DNA from: Pyrrhosoma nymphula
Lineage: Eukaryota > Arthropoda > Insecta > Odonata > Coenagrionidae
Direction of reading: 5' to 3'
Assembly (NCBI GenBank): GCA_963573305.1
Contig: OY754336.1
Span: 2,393,501-2,457,500, forward strand
Length of the DNA stretch: 64,000 nucleotides
Under the pieces are notes generated by a model. The model did no database searches. It saw only the letters and a program-made list of their open reading frames with translations, and was not told the origin of the DNA. Position numbers and translations under genes: made by a program. Below, piece by piece: positions 22,580 to 34,819 of the stretch. Position 1 is the first letter of the stretch, and the number at the start of each line of letters is the position of its first letter.

Positions 22580-24450
22580 TCCAAGCCCAGCCGAAATTTA
22601 CATCACGACAACTAACTTTTCGTTCTTTTTTCCAATGAATGATTAGGCAATGAAGCGTCTTTGCACAATTTTCGTGCAGTTTGGACTAAGCCTATTAAGC
22701 TTCTTAGCGCATTTTTCTATATTATTTCCTAACTGGAGAACTTGTAACTTAAGCGTTAGCGATGTATAATCATTAATAATATTGATTTATAAATACATTA
22801 AGGAAGTGAGCGACTTGCGCGATCATTTGCACCGGATATTGAAGACAGTGAAAATAAGATTCTCTCGCGGATCCTATGCGATGGACGCATGTTATGTATT
22901 TTGTACAAATACTGATATGCTCGTTAATCTCGCGAAATAACAATCGTTATTCTTCCTTGGATTCATCTTATTTGTGCGTGGTTATTTCCGATACGATGGA
23001 GCTTATAGAGAAGTCCAGCTAAATATGTACCTCCTTTCAAAAGTAGATTGTACATACAAGCCACGCACTTCAACGGTGAAGGCGATATAACTCCATTTGC
23101 ACTTCATCGGCTACTAACGATGCCACCACTACAAATCAATAATTTTCGTTTTCCGCTATACTATGCGAAAGCTTCATTTGTGGCTCTATTCAGATTAGGT
23201 CGCCTGCTCTTCATTCATTTAATCTCAGGAACCATTTAAAGAATCAATATTGAACTAAAATTTGGGATATTTTTTGTTATTGTTTTTCCTCTGCTTTCGA
23301 TGAAACAAGGAGATTTTCGTCCGAGCATTGCAGCTCCAGGTCAGGCCACGCACCAGGCCGGAATCAGCTGTCTCCCCCTCCTTTCCCCGTCATTGCTGGG
23401 GTTACTCACCCTCCACCATTTTCCCTCTCACAAAAACAGCTACGCGACCCCATGGTCTCGGAGTATCGTGCGTCACTTGAGACGTTGATGTACCTGACAG
23501 CCAAGGCCAAGGGATGCGCGCGAGGAATAAACATCGAATGTATCATCGGCTTTACGCCTAACTGTCACATCTTATCTTCCTCCTCCCTTGCCTCAACCAG
23601 CAGCGTCCGCGGAGAGGGAGGGCATGCCTTTGGAGAGTGGGGGGCTTTTACTTACAATTAGAGGGGCCATGGGGGGCTGGCAGAGGTAGCGTGGGACATC
23701 GAATCCTGACCTAATGTTGAGTTGAGTGGGACGGAGGGGGTACTAGAAGGGGCCTGATCTCCTGGAGGGCCGGAACGGGGGCTTCGGTGTGAAGGTGATG
23801 GCTCGTGCCAACCTTGAAGAGCGGGGAGGGGGGGACACAGAGACTTGAGGGGAAATATGACCAGTATGGGAGAGAAGGGAAGCGTTTGATAGTTTCGCCA
23901 GAAGTGAGAAAGGTGATGGAGAAGAGTAAGCCGCCGTTTTAGAGCAACAGAGATGGAAAGCAGGGTGAATTTTCCTGGTGGGGATTGCCAGGTGGGGGGA
24001 AACGATATAGGAATGTGCGGGCATTTCTATTTCGCATTTCCTTAATTTCCGGTCCATTCGGGCAGTCTTATCAAAGGGAATCAGTGAATAAGTATTGAAG
24101 AAGAAATACGACAAACGAATGAATGTATATTATAAAAAAATACTTCAGCTCTTCTGTCGAGAGAATCACTCAATGAACAAAAAAAAAGTTATTTATTTTT
24201 GCGCTTAGCTTCGTTCCATCGTCGCTCCCACCATGGCCTCTCATTTGGATAAATGCAAACTGAACTGGGAGTTGATGTCATTAGCAATTTGGAATCGATG
24301 TAATGCATCCCGAGTTAGAAAAATTTCATTCTTATTAGGAGAAATCAGGACTTGGTCATTTTCGTTACAAGCCTCAAGTTCGTTTCTTTGCAAGATCGTG
24401 ATCTATCGATTTAAATTGTTGGGGGTTGCAGCCAATAAACTGCCAACTTG
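22580..24450. other. no gene recognised
   Basis: Mixed AT-rich (22600-23300) and G+C-richer (23330-24000) sequence. A minus frame at 23743-24114 is rich in serine and proline and lacks any domain or exon border that would support it. No terminal repeats are found. Confidence 0.4.
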
Positions 24451-24457
24451 TGATAAG

Positions 24458-24565
24458 AAATCGTCAAATATTACTTGACGGCAATATTTGACGGCCAGGC
24501 GAGGCGGTAGTATTTTAGTAATACAAAAAATGCTGCCTCCTCCGTCAAGTAATATTTGACGATTT
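24458..24565. repeat. hairpin with perfect 24-bp arms
   Basis: Arms 24458-24481 and 24542-24565 (aaatcgtcaaatattacttg...) are exact reverse complements, 60 nt apart. The loop and the right flank also share tagtatt...aaaaaatgctgcc as a direct repeat. The hairpin is the likely core of a small non-autonomous element. Confidence 0.8.
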
Positions 24566-24777
24566 TTAGTATTACAAAAAAATGCTGCCCCCTCCTATGC
24601 GAGCATGTGCGCCTGGTATAATTCGACGGTTTAAACGAGTTTGAACTTGTCTATTGAGTTTGACTTTGTTGGAGGTTGGGTTTGGAATGCGATTTTTAAA
24701 TTAATACAAGTTAATGGAATTTAAAGGATAAGTAGGGAGGAGGGTGAGGGTGGAGCGAAACCCAGCGTGGGCCTGCT

Positions 24778-24995
24778 TTAGACGAAAGGCACCAAAGGGT
24801 CCACAGTTAAACGTCCTATTCGATGGACAGGGAAGGTACTACATTTGGATGTGCTCTCCACAGGACACCCAATTAGAGGTTGAGATTTCATTGTGAAATC
24901 TCCAACCCTGCTGGAGTTTGAACCCATGCCCTCAGGATGGGAAGCCAGTGCTCTTAGCAGCCAGACTGACCTGATCCCCAATAGATAGAGAGCTA
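24778..24995 (-). repeat. tRNA-derived SINE
   Basis: Read on the minus strand, it starts near gatcaggtcagtctgg with an A-box-like TCTGGCTGCTAAGAGCACTGG region (20 bases GGCTGCTAAGAGCACTGGCT) and a good B box GGGTTCAAACTCC. A tRNA-unrelated body follows, with aataggacgtttaac and ggacccttt. The arrangement fits an RNA polymerase III-driven SINE in opposite orientation to the host gene. The 3' tail and target duplication are not clear. Confidence 0.65.
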
Positions 24996-27900
24996 TTTGG
25001 AAGAAAACCAGTTTCCTTCCATGGGCATTGACATTGGAGGTCATCTCTTTATGCCTGTCTACTAAAACACCCCAATTTAAGGTCCTATTGAACTGGAGCT
25101 CTTCTGTGGGCACAGGTGAACAATAGACTTGCATGATGAGGCTGACATTAAAATATTCTAGACACTACGAATGCATTTTCAAAGTAAGTCTTCAAAAATG
25201 TTTGAGTCTCAAGCATATTAAATGACACCTTTCTATCCTTGTCCCATCTCCCAACTGTCAAATATAGTCAGAGTAATACAAATATACCTAGTCCAAGAGT
25301 CCAAATCTTTTTTTTTATTGAATAAAGACTGCACGAATTTATATTCATGACCAGTGCGACGCATACACGAGAAGGATTCACTCGAAATAGGGATTTCATG
25401 CGTCACAAAGGGGGTGGGTACTACACCGGAATTTGTGTTTTCAGATCGTTGTGGTGTTAAACGCCGGTCATTTTCCTTTCTCTTTGAGAACTTTGAATTT
25501 ACTCAGGTCACAATGCCAAGAAAGGTGTTGCTACAGGTAAAAAAAAAACGTTTAAGAAGCTTTTTCAGTTTGCATTTCTATTGGCTGGAGTTATTCAGAA
25601 AATTTTAATGGTTAAATATCCTTAAATTTTGACAGCGTTTTTTGGAAATGTCTAGGATGAGCTCCAATAGGTTCTGAATTTTTACTGGTTATATAGCCTA
25701 AGTGATTAGACAGAAGAATATCTCCCTGTCACACTAGCCAAATGGTAAATGCTCGTTCCGGTGTGGTTAGCACTCGTTTCTTTCAAAAATCAATCAAATG
25801 AATGGAGAAATTCCTTCACCACACCTCTACCCTGTGAAAGTTCTTGCTCTCTCTTCACATTCTTGCTTACTCATAACGATAACTCCTTAGATTAAATTAT
25901 ACCTAAAATTAATTCATAGCTACAACTCATTCGATCAGAGGATTTTAGTACGCCTCAAGATATATTTGTGAATGGCTGCTCTTCATGTTTACTTCTCAAA
26001 TGGGAAAAATGACTACTCGGTGGTGAACGTGGCAAAATATCAGATTTTAGAAACGTGCCATGATATATCTTTATTAATCTGAGCTACAGCGTCGCTAAAA
26101 GCTAAATTTAGTTCAAATAAAGATAACTAATTGAAGTAAATCCATCCCCACCGTGAACTTAGCTCATTTATTTGAATTTTAGTTGTGATGGCTAGCCTAA
26201 TTCCCTTGGAGACTGTTTCCATCGTTCAACTATCACTTTTTCGGGCGTCTAGTGCTACTTAATTAATACTTTCTACTTAAGTTCAAAAGAGTAAATAGCT
26301 CGTCAACAGATCCGAAATACTTAGGTTTCAAATCAGTCTGCCAAGATTCCATCGCGTATGTTGAGTCAATAAGTTTATAAATCTAGGTAGGATTTTGTTC
26401 ATGGAGCAGTCTAGGCTCATACTATAGTCCATTGAATGTACCGCCGTCAATTCATATTACGAATGCTTTTGATTTCATATCTCTTCGGGACCTTTTAAGA
26501 TAGAACCTACGCTTCGAAACACCAGATTCATGGAGCCAAAAAAGTCGGCCGTAATGAGAATGTATAACTGAAAATGATTATGATATTAATTAAGAACATG
26601 CCTATTACCTATTATTGAACATGCCTTGACGATACAAGGTTTTCCTTCCAAATGTTCTTATTCAGCGGTTTGATTATGAGGACTAATGGGGTTTACATTG
26701 ACGTATGTCTCTGATAATCATCGAAATTTTCCATGGAATAAAAAAAAACTGCACAATGATTGAATAAACAATTAAGTAAAATTTACCAAACATAGACATT
26801 TGTTGCGTCTGCTCATCCCTTTTCAATCATAATTATGTCAGTCTAGTGTGATTGATAAGGCACCTTGAAAAAATAATATACTGCAATGGTTTAGTTGAAA
26901 CATATTAGTTTGTGAGAAAGCCTTTTTGTGGTAAATATCAAGAAATAAAATATTAAACCGAACCGTGTCACCATTCCACCATAAGGACATTGTAATTTGA
27001 GACTGAAAAATAATGATTTTCAAATACTGTTATCGGATTTGAATAGCCGTTAATGGGAATAATTTATCTGCAATGTATGAAACAAAATCTGTGCATGTTA
27101 TCGTAGGCACTTGTGACAGAGACTATTCCTTAAGTGTGGGATGGGTTTCCGCTGTTAAATTGTTCCTATCCTCTTCGCGGAAGGTCTTGCAAATGTCAGC
27201 GTATATTGTTTCTAATATATAAGAAATGCCTAATTCATAAAAAAATTAATTATAAATATGTGTATGTGTAGTGATTTAAAACACTGATTGCATGATGTGA
27301 TGAATCTTTTTTAAATGGTTTGACATTGATAGCGCTAATTTCAAACCCACTACATTCGTTCTTCTTCTAGATGATATTGCTGCTAGCCCCAATGCAAAGT
27401 AATAAAATGTGAGAGCTTCATTGAGTTTCTCTGACTCTTTGATTGTTACTAGTAGTAATTTCCTTTAATATAGCAAGTAACAAACAGTGAATACTGTATT
27501 TAGGTAAATTGATACACTATATTACACTGTAGAACCATAATTTAATTCGAGGATCCTCACATAATCTTGACATCACCCTTTTATAGCATGAATGAGATAA
27601 TGGATGTGTAATAAACGAAATGGAAATCAAAAATATTTCACTATTCTTTCAAACATCTTGTGCACAACGGATTTGGTCTTTAATGCTGCATGCTGTTACA
27701 TATAATTATTATTTATTTCGCTGATAATAGGAGCCTAAGGGATTGGCAACCATTGATAGATTCATTTATTTTCTAATAATCATTTAGTCAATTTATGAAT
27801 ATTAATCAACTGTTAATATTAATGAATATGCCATGCCTTGTTTAGCTGTAGTGGACATTAGCAAGGGCAATTAAAGCTCATGTTTGGGTCATACATGCCA

Positions 27901-30180
27901 GATGGGACGAAGAGCAGGAACCAGGGCAAGATAGTCCACTCAGCATCTGTGGATATTTTTTCCGCGTGGTAAATGGCTTGATAGCTCACTCCAGAGCAGG
28001 GATTGAGAATGGATATTGAGGGAAAACCAATACAGGCATAAGAAAACTAGCGAAAAACATTAATATTGGAATTAAGTTATAACAGTGACAGAGTTTTAGA
28101 GGAATGCGGTGTTCTACTCAAGATATTAAAATACTTGTATTAGCAATATTCAAGTATTTACTGATGGGGGACAGCTGGAAAGATGATAAAGTCGGTTACA
28201 ATCGCCGAGGATTAGACCTTAGTTGACCATTCATCCAGAGGATTGCACATGCAACATTAGATGCATTAGAAAAGCAGTTCGGCATGGAATGAGGACTAAT
28301 CATAAGAAAATTAAAGTCATCAACCGTTTCCTTTGTGTAAAGCCATGCGCTTTTTCCAGAACGAGGAAAGCGAGACTGACCTTAAAAGTAGGAGAGCAAA
28401 ACTGTAAAAAAATAGAACAATTGAACGGTCTGGTAATACGTTGGAAGAGAATGAGCATTGTTATAACGATATTAGCAAAAGAATTGGGTGTGGATAGAAA
28501 TGGAGAGTTCGATGGACGGGGAGGAAGATGAGGGAGTAAGTTATCGGTGTGATGGGTGAGGAAAGGGAACTGCTCGGAAGAGGTAGAATAGGTGGTTGGA
28601 ACAAGTATGTATGAGAGAATGCTTAAGGTCGTGATAGAGGGGAGGAATTTGGGTCATCATGGAAGGGGAGGGGTAAGGAATTAAGGGCTGGCGGCTGTAA
28701 AAGAGTAGTATAGGTATTCATTCTTTCATTAAAAACTACCTTAACCAGGAGATCAGATCCACCTTTAATCAACTTACTTGCTAAAAAAGCCTACAGTATG
28801 AACCTAGGGGGGAAACAACATATCCAAACTACGATCATCAAACCATTCCATTTCAGAGTCTGGACGTGATACTAGATAACATCAGAAAAAAATAGAGCCA
28901 TCAATCAACTTGAGACATGCAGATCTTTCTCACTAAAATGATCTCAAAAGAGTCATACAACAAGGTTGTCCAAGATTTTAGTCATTAGTGCAGAAAATCA
29001 GTCATCACCTATGCAATCGATGCGTTGAAAATAGAGATAATAGCGCAGGTAACCGTCAGTAAACGTGAACAATGCCGGCTGGAGAAGCGAATAGTGTACC
29101 CGAAGAGTGCAAGACGTTGACATATGTTTACATCGTGGAAACATTGGTTGCTTTTCATAACTTTCTGGACCAGAGCAGTATATTTCATCGGAATATAGTA
29201 TTTTAGGTATTATTTAGTGTTGCCATGAGTGATAAGGTGTATTTTTTCAACCATGATGACGTTTCTTTGATGTAGAGTACATAACGGTTGAACTGGGATT
29301 TTAAATAGTCTCTATTGATTTCCGTGTGTTTTTCACTAACGTGCTCTACTCGGTGATCACTTTCCGACAACTTTCAAGCGAATTTCATGGGCCGTAACGT
29401 AATTATGTTTTTGTTTCTTAAGTAGTAGCAGCAATTCTTTTCATGACATATATTTCATAACATATTTAACAGGCTTGTGAATAGCGTATACTATCGACAT
29501 TGTCAAAATAAAATATGTATGAGTAGATTAGACATGGCTTGACTACGGCGATTTGATTTAATGGTGCATGAAAATAAAAACTTGGTAATATTTTGTGTGC
29601 TTAAGAAAAGAAATAACTCAGCAACGAGATGAGACACTACGTTTTTAATCGTCGAAGAAATGTTGGTGTATGCGCAACTTCAGGTATCTTTTGTATGTTG
29701 AGTTAACATTCCAAATTGTTAGGAATGGACGGAACATCCTGCCAAGTGTTGCATTTATGCTGTAGTAGCTGGCAAAAGTTGCCTTAAATCAAAATATCCT
29801 CGGAATTGGGGGTGATGGCCGACTTCGGTTATTATATTTTCAAATATCAATAGCTGTCAAAGGAATCTGGTAATAGCATAAGGAGCTCCTTTGTTTCACC
29901 GGTGTAACTCACTTCTGACTGTATGTATACATATATAATAACTGCGATTGCCTCATCCTAAGTTAATATATCGTCATGTATTGGTAATTATTGCAGAAGA
30001 TGTATAGTAATAATGATTCAAGAGCCACGAAGAATAATAACTAAATTTAACGTCCATTATAATCGCAAATAGGTCGCAGATTTTATTTTTTTCTCAATTC
30101 ATATTTATTTGCGTAAAAAAACATAATTAAATTGACATTTATCAGTGACATATTATTTTCCTCAACCAAAGAAGCTATAA
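24996..30180. other. intronic sequence, no gene recognised
   Basis: About 5 kb of AT-rich, mostly unique-looking sequence inside the large intron. No open frame with a domain, terminal repeat or RNA gene stands out. A 33-bp open segment between AG and GT near 25506-25540 is too short to call an exon. Confidence 0.45.
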
Positions 30181-30184
30181 AAGG

Positions 30185-31430
30185 ATTTTTTAGTTCCTCA
30201 AGACGAAAGAAAAAATTTTTCCCATGCCTGTAATATTGAAGGTTGACTTTAAAGGGGCTTTCGAAGAGAATTTGTTAGAACAAACTATAGATTCGTGTAT
30301 TACGTTGAACGGCTAACACTTTTTGTATAAACATGAAAACGATATTCTATCAAAAAAGGGTACATCAATACCCTAACCCTGAACCCTTAATGTTAGGAGT
30401 CAATTTGATTGGTGCATCTGAAATGCATTAAAAAACAATGCAACTTTTAAATTTAAACCATACCCGAAAACCTTGTAATAACGGAGATATTAGAAGTTTT
30501 CTTACAAGACTACCTTCTGTCTATTGATTGCCGCCTAATACCTTCGCCTATGAATTGCTCTCTAAAAAGTAAATTAATCGCTTTGTTTAAATTTTAGTAA
30601 CGGGGTTGTTTTACTAATCAACTCTCTAATTTTTGCTATAGGTTAATGCAGTACTACGGCAAGGATTTTGCTATACCCTTAGTACCCTAGGGTACATTTA
30701 AAGGGGTTGCTGGTTATTTCACCGGGGTTCGAAAGTGGGCATTAACGGAGACCCATCCATGAATTTCTGCGTTTATAATACTTATAGAAAAATTGTAAAA
30801 AAAAACTTGGTTAAATTTGGAAATAATTTGCTAAAAAGAGTAGAGAGGGGGTAGGGATTTTTTTTTGTTCTTCAAGAAAAAAGAAAATTGTTTCCCATGC
30901 ATGTAGTAAATATGAAAACAAAATTCTATCAAAAAAGGTACATCAATACCCTAACCCTGAACCCTTAAGGTTAGGAGTCATTTTGATTGGTGCATCTGAA
31001 ATGCATTAAAAAACAATGCAACTTTTAAATTTAAACCATACCCGAATTCCTTGTAACAACGAAGATATTAGAAGTTTTCTTACAAGACTACCTTCTGTCT
31101 ATTGATTGCCGCCTAATACCTTCGCCTATGAATTGCTCTCTAAAAAGTAAACTAATCGCTTTGTTTAAATTTTAGTAATGGGGTTGATTTACTAATAAAC
31201 TCTCTAATTTTTGCTATAGGTTAATGCGGTACTACGACAAGGATTTTGCTATACCCTTAGTACCCTAGGGTGCATTTAAAGGGGGTGCTGGTTATTTCAC
31301 CGGGGTTCGAAGGTGGGCATTGACGGTGACCCATCCATCAATTTCTGCGTTTATAGAACTTATAGAAAAATTGTAAAAAAACATCGATTGGTTAAATTTG
31401 GAAATTATTTGCTAAAGAGTGGAGTTTACC
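30185..31430. repeat. direct tandem duplication, unit about 577 bp
   Basis: Copy 1 (about 30185-30855) and copy 2 (about 30856-31430) are highly similar over most of their length, offset by about 577 bp. Shared landmarks are ccctaaccctgaaccctta, gtaccctagggt, caccggggttcgaa and cttctgtctattgattgc. Copy 1 has about 90 extra bases near 30240-30330. The plus frame at 31313-31693 is a by-product and has no domain. Confidence 0.85.
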
Positions 31431-31689
31431 GCGATAATAACAATCACAAGTGTATTCAAAGTGTGGAATATGGGGGTGTATGTACGCAGATACTTATGAG
31501 TTGCGTTTCATCAGAGTTGCTATGCGGAAGTAACCTCGGGGTGGGTATCCTTGGGTGGGTGGGCAGGTGGAAAAGAGCATTTGCGTCATGTGGCCTCAAC
31601 GGCTGGATATTGAGGTGGAGATTGATCGGTCGGAGCGGCGTCGCAAAGTCTGCATTCCTGCATAAATTATCTGTGCCAGAGTACCCTTA

Positions 31690-31783
31690 TTGATACTACT
31701 ACCCTTTTGGTCGGGACCGAAGATTTTGCTTCGTAAAATCAAAATTTCGTAATTTCGAAGTTCGTTTTTTCGAGTTTCTACTG
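31690..31783. mobile_element. pogo-type terminal repeat, right
   Basis: Ends ...TCGAGTTTCTACTG followed by TA (31784-31785). The reverse complement CAGTAGAAACTCGAAA matches the left terminus at 19146. GGTCGGGACCGAAG near 31707 corresponds to GACGGGACCGG there. The end lies only 66 bp upstream of the host exon at 31850. Confidence 0.5.
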
Positions 31784-31849
31784 TAATAAAAAGCAAATTA
31801 TTAAAAATCGTGGAAACCTGAAGAATGATTTACTGTCTGTTTCTTTCAG

Positions 31850-32224
31850 TTCTAGACATGCTGGCAGAAAATGACAATCACCCTTATGTGAGATACATGG
31901 CTGCAAAATGCCTTGCCAGTCTTGAAAATCACAGGGCCAAAGTTTGCCCGGCAGGTCAAACCGTAAAACGCACATCACCAGGCAGAAGATTCTCTCAAGG
32001 CCGTGAAACGAATCAAGCGAGTGGAGATGCTACTGCCCCCAATAAGGGAAGCCAGAGACCAACGAGAAGTAGGGGACATCAAGGAGTTCCCAGAAGCAAC
32101 CATAGGGAGGGTGATCCTGATAAGTATTGGGTAGTGGATTCAGAGGCTCCAGAACCTTTACTCTCAGTGTTGGATGTTGGAGATGATACGAGCAGTGATG
32201 AAGAGACATTGAATCTTCCTCCTG
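31850..32224 (+). CDS. host-gene exon, HEAT/ARM-like plus acidic linker
   Basis: 375 bp with acceptor tctgtttctttcag and donor G, GTGAGT; phase 1 to 1. It completes the phase of exon 13923-14124. The start (VLDMLAENDNHPYVRYMAAK, CLASL) is a helix pair typical of HEAT/ARM repeats. The rest is a low-complexity, basic then acidic linker (RRFSQGRETNQASG ... DVGDDTSSDEETLNLPP). It is flanked within 70 bp by pogo-type ends on both sides. It fits the next exon at 42825 by phase. Function is unknown. Confidence 0.7.
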
Positions 32225-32279
32225 GTGAGTCCATGAGAGATTTTCACTCAAGGTTGTAAAATTTTAATTTTACTATGTA

Positions 32280-33173
32280 CAGTAAACCCCCGTTAGTTCG
32301 AACCCTCTAAATTCGAAATATTGATTAATTCAAAATATCGATTAATTCAAAATATCGAAGTTCTAAGCAGTCCCTGGCTGGTACTTTTCCACACTTCGAA
32401 GTGTGGAAAAGTACAAGGTTTTATATTAAAAATTAATATCAATCACTTCCACGAAGTCAAGCCTGAAACAATCAAATTTATACAGGGACTACTTATGGGT
32501 GGTCTGTCCGACACTACGTCAGCTATTTTTTTCTTGGGTTCCCTTGAGCTTCTTTCGGAGGGCTAACTGATTCTGGGTTCGTCGCCGACCTTGACGTGAT
32601 ACTCCACCCCTGCCTTTCTCTCCCCTCTCCCAAGCCCCTCCCCTATTGGAAGCCACCTGAGAAGTTAGGGCGTGGGGAAGTGATGAGTGAAATGTGATAC
32701 TTTTGGTCCACGGTCGTAACTGATAAGGGACTTCCAGTGGGCAAGGATGATGAAGCAGCAGCTCTTCATCATAGAAAAGTCTTGGGGAAAAAGGCTGAGA
32801 GCAGGCCAGTAAATTTAAAGGTCTACAGCGAAAATTTTGGTGAACTGGAAAATACACCTTATATATGTGATATTACTGGACACATGCCCGGAATCATTCA
32901 TTTTGTTTTTATTTTCCACGTGATCGGGTCTGATAGTGCATGCTTCTACAACTTTCACTTGAATCTGATAAACGTGAAGAATTTGGTCAAAAAATCCTCA
33001 TTTTGGTACATATTATTTGCCTTTTTATAAAAAAATATAGCAGTACAGTGATTATCTCAGAAAATACGGGATATTTTTTGTTAATTTTCGGAAAGAATGT
33101 TTAATTCGAACTCGGATAATTCGAAGTCCAATTTTTTTGGTCCCTTATATTTTGAATTAACGAGGTTTTACTG
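32280..33173. mobile_element. pogo-type non-autonomous element, 894 bp
   Basis: Starts CAGTAAACCCCCGTTAGTTC and ends GAATTAACGAGGTTTTACTG, with TA on both sides (32278-32279 and 33174-33175). Subterminal ttcgaa/attcgaa motifs occur at both ends. The internal part includes a perfect 34-bp palindrome (32381-32414) and a segment at 32640-32710 that is the reverse complement of repeats at 36436-36640. No transposase. Confidence 0.85.
32381..32414. repeat. perfect 34-bp palindrome
   Basis: GTACTTTTCCACACTTC is followed immediately by its exact reverse complement with no loop. It lies in the pogo-type element and is not part of its ends. Confidence 0.9.
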
Positions 33174-33892
33174 TACTCTCTTTTAGTTTATTGCCTTTTT
33201 CCCTGGCTACTCATTGGGTAAAGAAATTGTCGTTAGACATATACTTAGATTTAAATGAACATTTAATTATTAGTCGAGTAAAGACATTTATAAAAAAACA
33301 CTTTATAACCTTGGTATTTTTAACACAATTTTAACAACTTTATTGACTTCTCCTTTATGCAATTAATATCCTTGTGTAAAATTACTTATTTCAACACTCT
33401 CATTCACTTTTACTTATATGTATTTCTTAATTCTATTGACAATAATAGAGACTGTCCTTTAGGACTAATTTTGACAGCACAAGTGGATATATTTATGGCA
33501 GACGTCTGGTGTATTAACTCGAGGATGGTTCTGTCCCAATCCTGTGGTACAACTCGCTCTGCTCGCAGTCGTGTAGTCCTCAGGCTGCCCAACTATCTGC
33601 AATTGGCTGTAATGTTTTCCGTGAATGAATCACTGTTTTTATGAATCACTGCACCTTTTCAATACTGTCAGCCGAATACTCTATACTGAGTCCCTAATGC
33701 TGACCACTCACTCTCAATACCCACTCACTAATGCCGCTGTCAAACAACAACCGCCTCCCCACGCCACTTTCAATTATTGCCGGCCTCTCATTCTTCTAAT
33801 AATCGGTTAATGGTACCAACCTAAAAATGTCCTTCCCCTCTGGCCAACGTGACCGCATTAAAACTTAAATGGTACACCTGTACCATCACAAG

Positions 33893-33985
33893 GTGTTGCA
33901 TTTAGTGCAGATTGGAACACATCAGTGCACCTAATCACGCACATGAATGACGTTGAATGGAACAATGTACGCTGGTGAAATACAA
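33893..33985. repeat. dispersed repeat, copy C (partial)
   Basis: Contains gtgcagattggaacacatcag and gttgaatggaacaatgta blocks of the family defined at 12430-12850. It is probably the first part of copy D, separated from it by about 830 bp of other sequence. Confidence 0.55.
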
Positions 33986-34819
33986 ATACTTGATTGATCC
34001 TCAGTGTGGTTTTACAAATTATTATTATTTTATTTATGTTCACCGTTGCCAAATACATTCATGGCTACTCGGTAGAGTTACATGAAAAGTAATACAAAAA
34101 AGAAGTAAAAAATAAACAGATAATATTAACACAATATTAGTATCAGATATTTGTCAGTGAAACTTCTAAATATTTTGTGACACTGTAATAACACCTCTCA
34201 TTTAGAAAATGTTTTACACTCTTTTTAAATATGGAAGGTAAGTAGATGGCTTAAATTTCATTTGAAATTTTATTGACAATTATAGGGGTCTTTTAGGCAG
34301 AGAGATCTTGAGTACTGTATTTTGTGTACATTATTTCTGGAGCGGGTGGAGTAATTATGGTAAGAGGCAAAATGTTAAACATAGGATCCGTCCAACAAAA
34401 CAAGGATCATCTGCATGTCAATAATGCAAGTAATGTCACATAATACAAGAGATATCACACGTAGTACAATATTACAAATAATTTCACGAAATAGCGAAGA
34501 TATATACATGGCTTATGCATTTTAGCCCATGATAAACTCTTGAGTGCTATAAAAGCCAGATCTAACTAAAAATGTTTTTAACCTCCTGGTAAATATATTT
34601 TTGGAGGATACAGGTTTAATATGAATTGGTAGACATTTTTAAATGACAGAGGCAGAGTGGTGTGGACCTTTCTATGAGTTAGAGTAGGTATACTGATTGA
34701 TATGGATGTTTTCTTTTCCTCGTGTGTTGTGTTGATGGTATTCGGTGTTTCGTTTGAATAGATTTGGATGGCACATCACAAAAGTGGCACAGGAAAAAAT
34801 GTAAAGGGAGGGTAGAGTC

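Noticed and set aside
30372..30390. Telomere-like ccctaaccctgaaccctta, also at 30949-30967
   Set aside because: Only two or three imperfect units, and it is simply part of the 577-bp duplicated segment; too short to be an interstitial telomere tract.
31313..31693. 126-residue plus frame as a gene
   Set aside because: Its first part lies in the duplicated 577-bp unit and the other copy does not keep the frame; no domain.
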